This document shows, piece after piece, positions 63,530 through 64,000 of a stretch of DNA of 64,000 bases. The DNA is from Ketogulonicigenium robustum (GTDB lineage: Bacteria > Pseudomonadota > Alphaproteobacteria > Rhodobacterales > Rhodobacteraceae), in NCBI RefSeq assembly GCF_002117445.1, contig NZ_CP019937.1, forward strand, positions 993,501-1,057,500, written 5' to 3'. The position numbers and the translations under genes were made by a program. The notes below the pieces were generated by a model. The model searched no databases, was not told the origin of the DNA, and was given only the letters and a program-made list of their open reading frames with translations. Positions within the stretch are counted from its first letter, which is position 1. Each line of letters starts with the position of its first letter.

Positions 63530-64000
63530 ATGGCGATTGGAACCGGCACGGCCCTGTTGGGCGGCTCGCTTATTTCCGGCCTGATGGGCGGCAGAAGCGC
63601 GAAAAAGGCCGCGAAGGTGCAGGCACAGGCGGCCACGCAAGCGGCGGACCGTTTGGAAAGCGCAGCGCGTGAGGGGGCGACGGCCCAACAGAACGCCTAC
63701 ACCAACGCAGGGCAGCTTGCATCTGACGCGCTGGGGCAGTCGGGCAATACGCTGACCAACGCAAGCAATGCCGCGCTGCAACAGCAACTGACCGGCGCGA
63801 GCGGCGCGCGGGATGCGGCGCTGGCGGGCGTGAATGGCGCGCAGGCAGCTTACCAGACCGCTGGCCAGCAGATGTTGGATCAGAACCAAGCGGTTTATGA
63901 CGGACAGAGCGCGCTTTATAACCCCTACATCCAGAGCGGCACGAACGCGCTGAATGCGTTGAATTATGAGCTGGGCCTTGGTGCTGCGCCCGACGGGTAT
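63530..64000 (+). CDS. DNA-ejection protein, P22 gp7-like, N-terminal part
   Basis: The first 157 codons are visible; the gene runs past the window end. It has an Ala/Gly-rich start (TGTALLGGSLISGLMGG) followed by a Gln/Ala-rich helix (AKKAAKVQAQAATQAADRLES), typical of ejection proteins. It is placed after gp10 as in P22. Function is inferred from composition and synteny. Confidence 0.65.
   Translation, partial: MAIGTGTALLGGSLISGLMGGRSAKKAAKVQAQAATQAADRLESAAREGATAQQNAYTNAGQLASDALGQSGNTLTNASNAALQQQLTGASGARDAALAGVNGAQAAYQTAGQQMLDQNQAVYDGQSALYNPYIQSGTNALNALNYELGLGAAPDGY

Larger units (their letters stand above)
40640..64000. mobile_element. Prophage with P22-like head genes integrated at tRNA-Arg, right end outside the window
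   Basis: The element runs from the tRNA-Arg 3' end to beyond the right edge, with at least 23 kb visible. Its modules, in order, are: integrase and excisionase-like gene; leftward early operon; left operator region; accessory (lysogenic-conversion) genes; repressor; right operator region; rightward early genes including a replication gene with internal iterons; candidate late regulator; late genes in P22 order. The main structural and regulatory genes appear intact, so it may be inducible. Tail tip, lysis genes and attR are not seen. Confidence 0.92.

Overview
The window looks like a chromosome segment from an alphaproteobacterium of the Rhodobacteraceae/Roseobacter group. It is GC-rich with strong third-position GC bias. 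recA carries a GAAC-N7-GAAC SOS box, the suf operon begins with an IscR that lacks the usual cysteine triad, and there is a Hint_2-type secreted protein. The genus cannot be fixed from sequence reading alone.

Positions 1 to about 40.6 kb are host chromosome. The first 5.5 kb hold trmFO (partial), a small outer-membrane barrel, gyrA, dsbB, a YpfJ-type metallopeptidase and tRNA-Val. An alpha/beta hydrolase broken by an in-frame stop follows. From 6.7 to 15 kb lies one leftward operon: a dipeptide/oligopeptide-type ABC importer (binding protein, two permeases, fused double ATPase), an SDR oxidoreductase, a luciferase-like flavin monooxygenase, a CMD-domain protein and an AhpD-like peroxidase-related protein. 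This resembles a known but functionally uncharacterised uptake-plus-oxidation gene set. From 15 to 20.5 kb there is a gene-poor, lower-GC stretch with a Hint-domain protein and a frameshifted integrase beside two tRNA-Asn genes, which looks like the worn remains of an integrated element. From 20.8 to 33.2 kb are housekeeping genes: a sensor kinase, a sulfotransferase, recA, alaS, a DUF1330 protein, typA, two tandem YitT-type membrane proteins, icd, an HD-domain protein and a serine hydrolase. From 33.4 to 40.5 kb is the rightward Fe-S assembly operon iscR, cysteine desulfurase, sufB, an FkbM-type methyltransferase, sufC, sufD, sufS. Most of its junctions are one-base stop/start overlaps.

From the 3' end of tRNA-Arg(CCG) at 40.6 kb to the window end is a prophage with P22-like (podovirus-type) head genes; its right end lies outside. 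Its order is integrase, excisionase-like gene, and a long leftward early operon. That operon holds small phage proteins, an HNH nuclease, a Ref-like nuclease, NinB, SSB, a coiled-coil protein, ERF annealase and several genes under 70 codons. Next come a left control region with repressor-type operators, an accessory block of envelope-directed genes, a C2/LexA-type repressor and a right control region with the same operator. The rightward side continues with a Cro-like gene, small genes, a VRR-NUC nuclease, a lambda-O-like replication gene with five internal iterons, and a candidate late regulator followed by an extended -10 promoter and a terminator. The morphogenesis genes then run terminase small, terminase large, portal, scaffold, N4gp56-type capsid, gp4-like, gp10-like, a small coiled coil, a GNAT-like protein and a gp7-like ejection protein.

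The most interesting items are the prophage control logic (one operator shared by both early promoters, in-gene iterons, a Q-like late switch), an SSB-type acidic tip placed on the ERF annealase while SSB has it masked, the envelope-directed accessory block, and a methyltransferase gene embedded in the suf operon.
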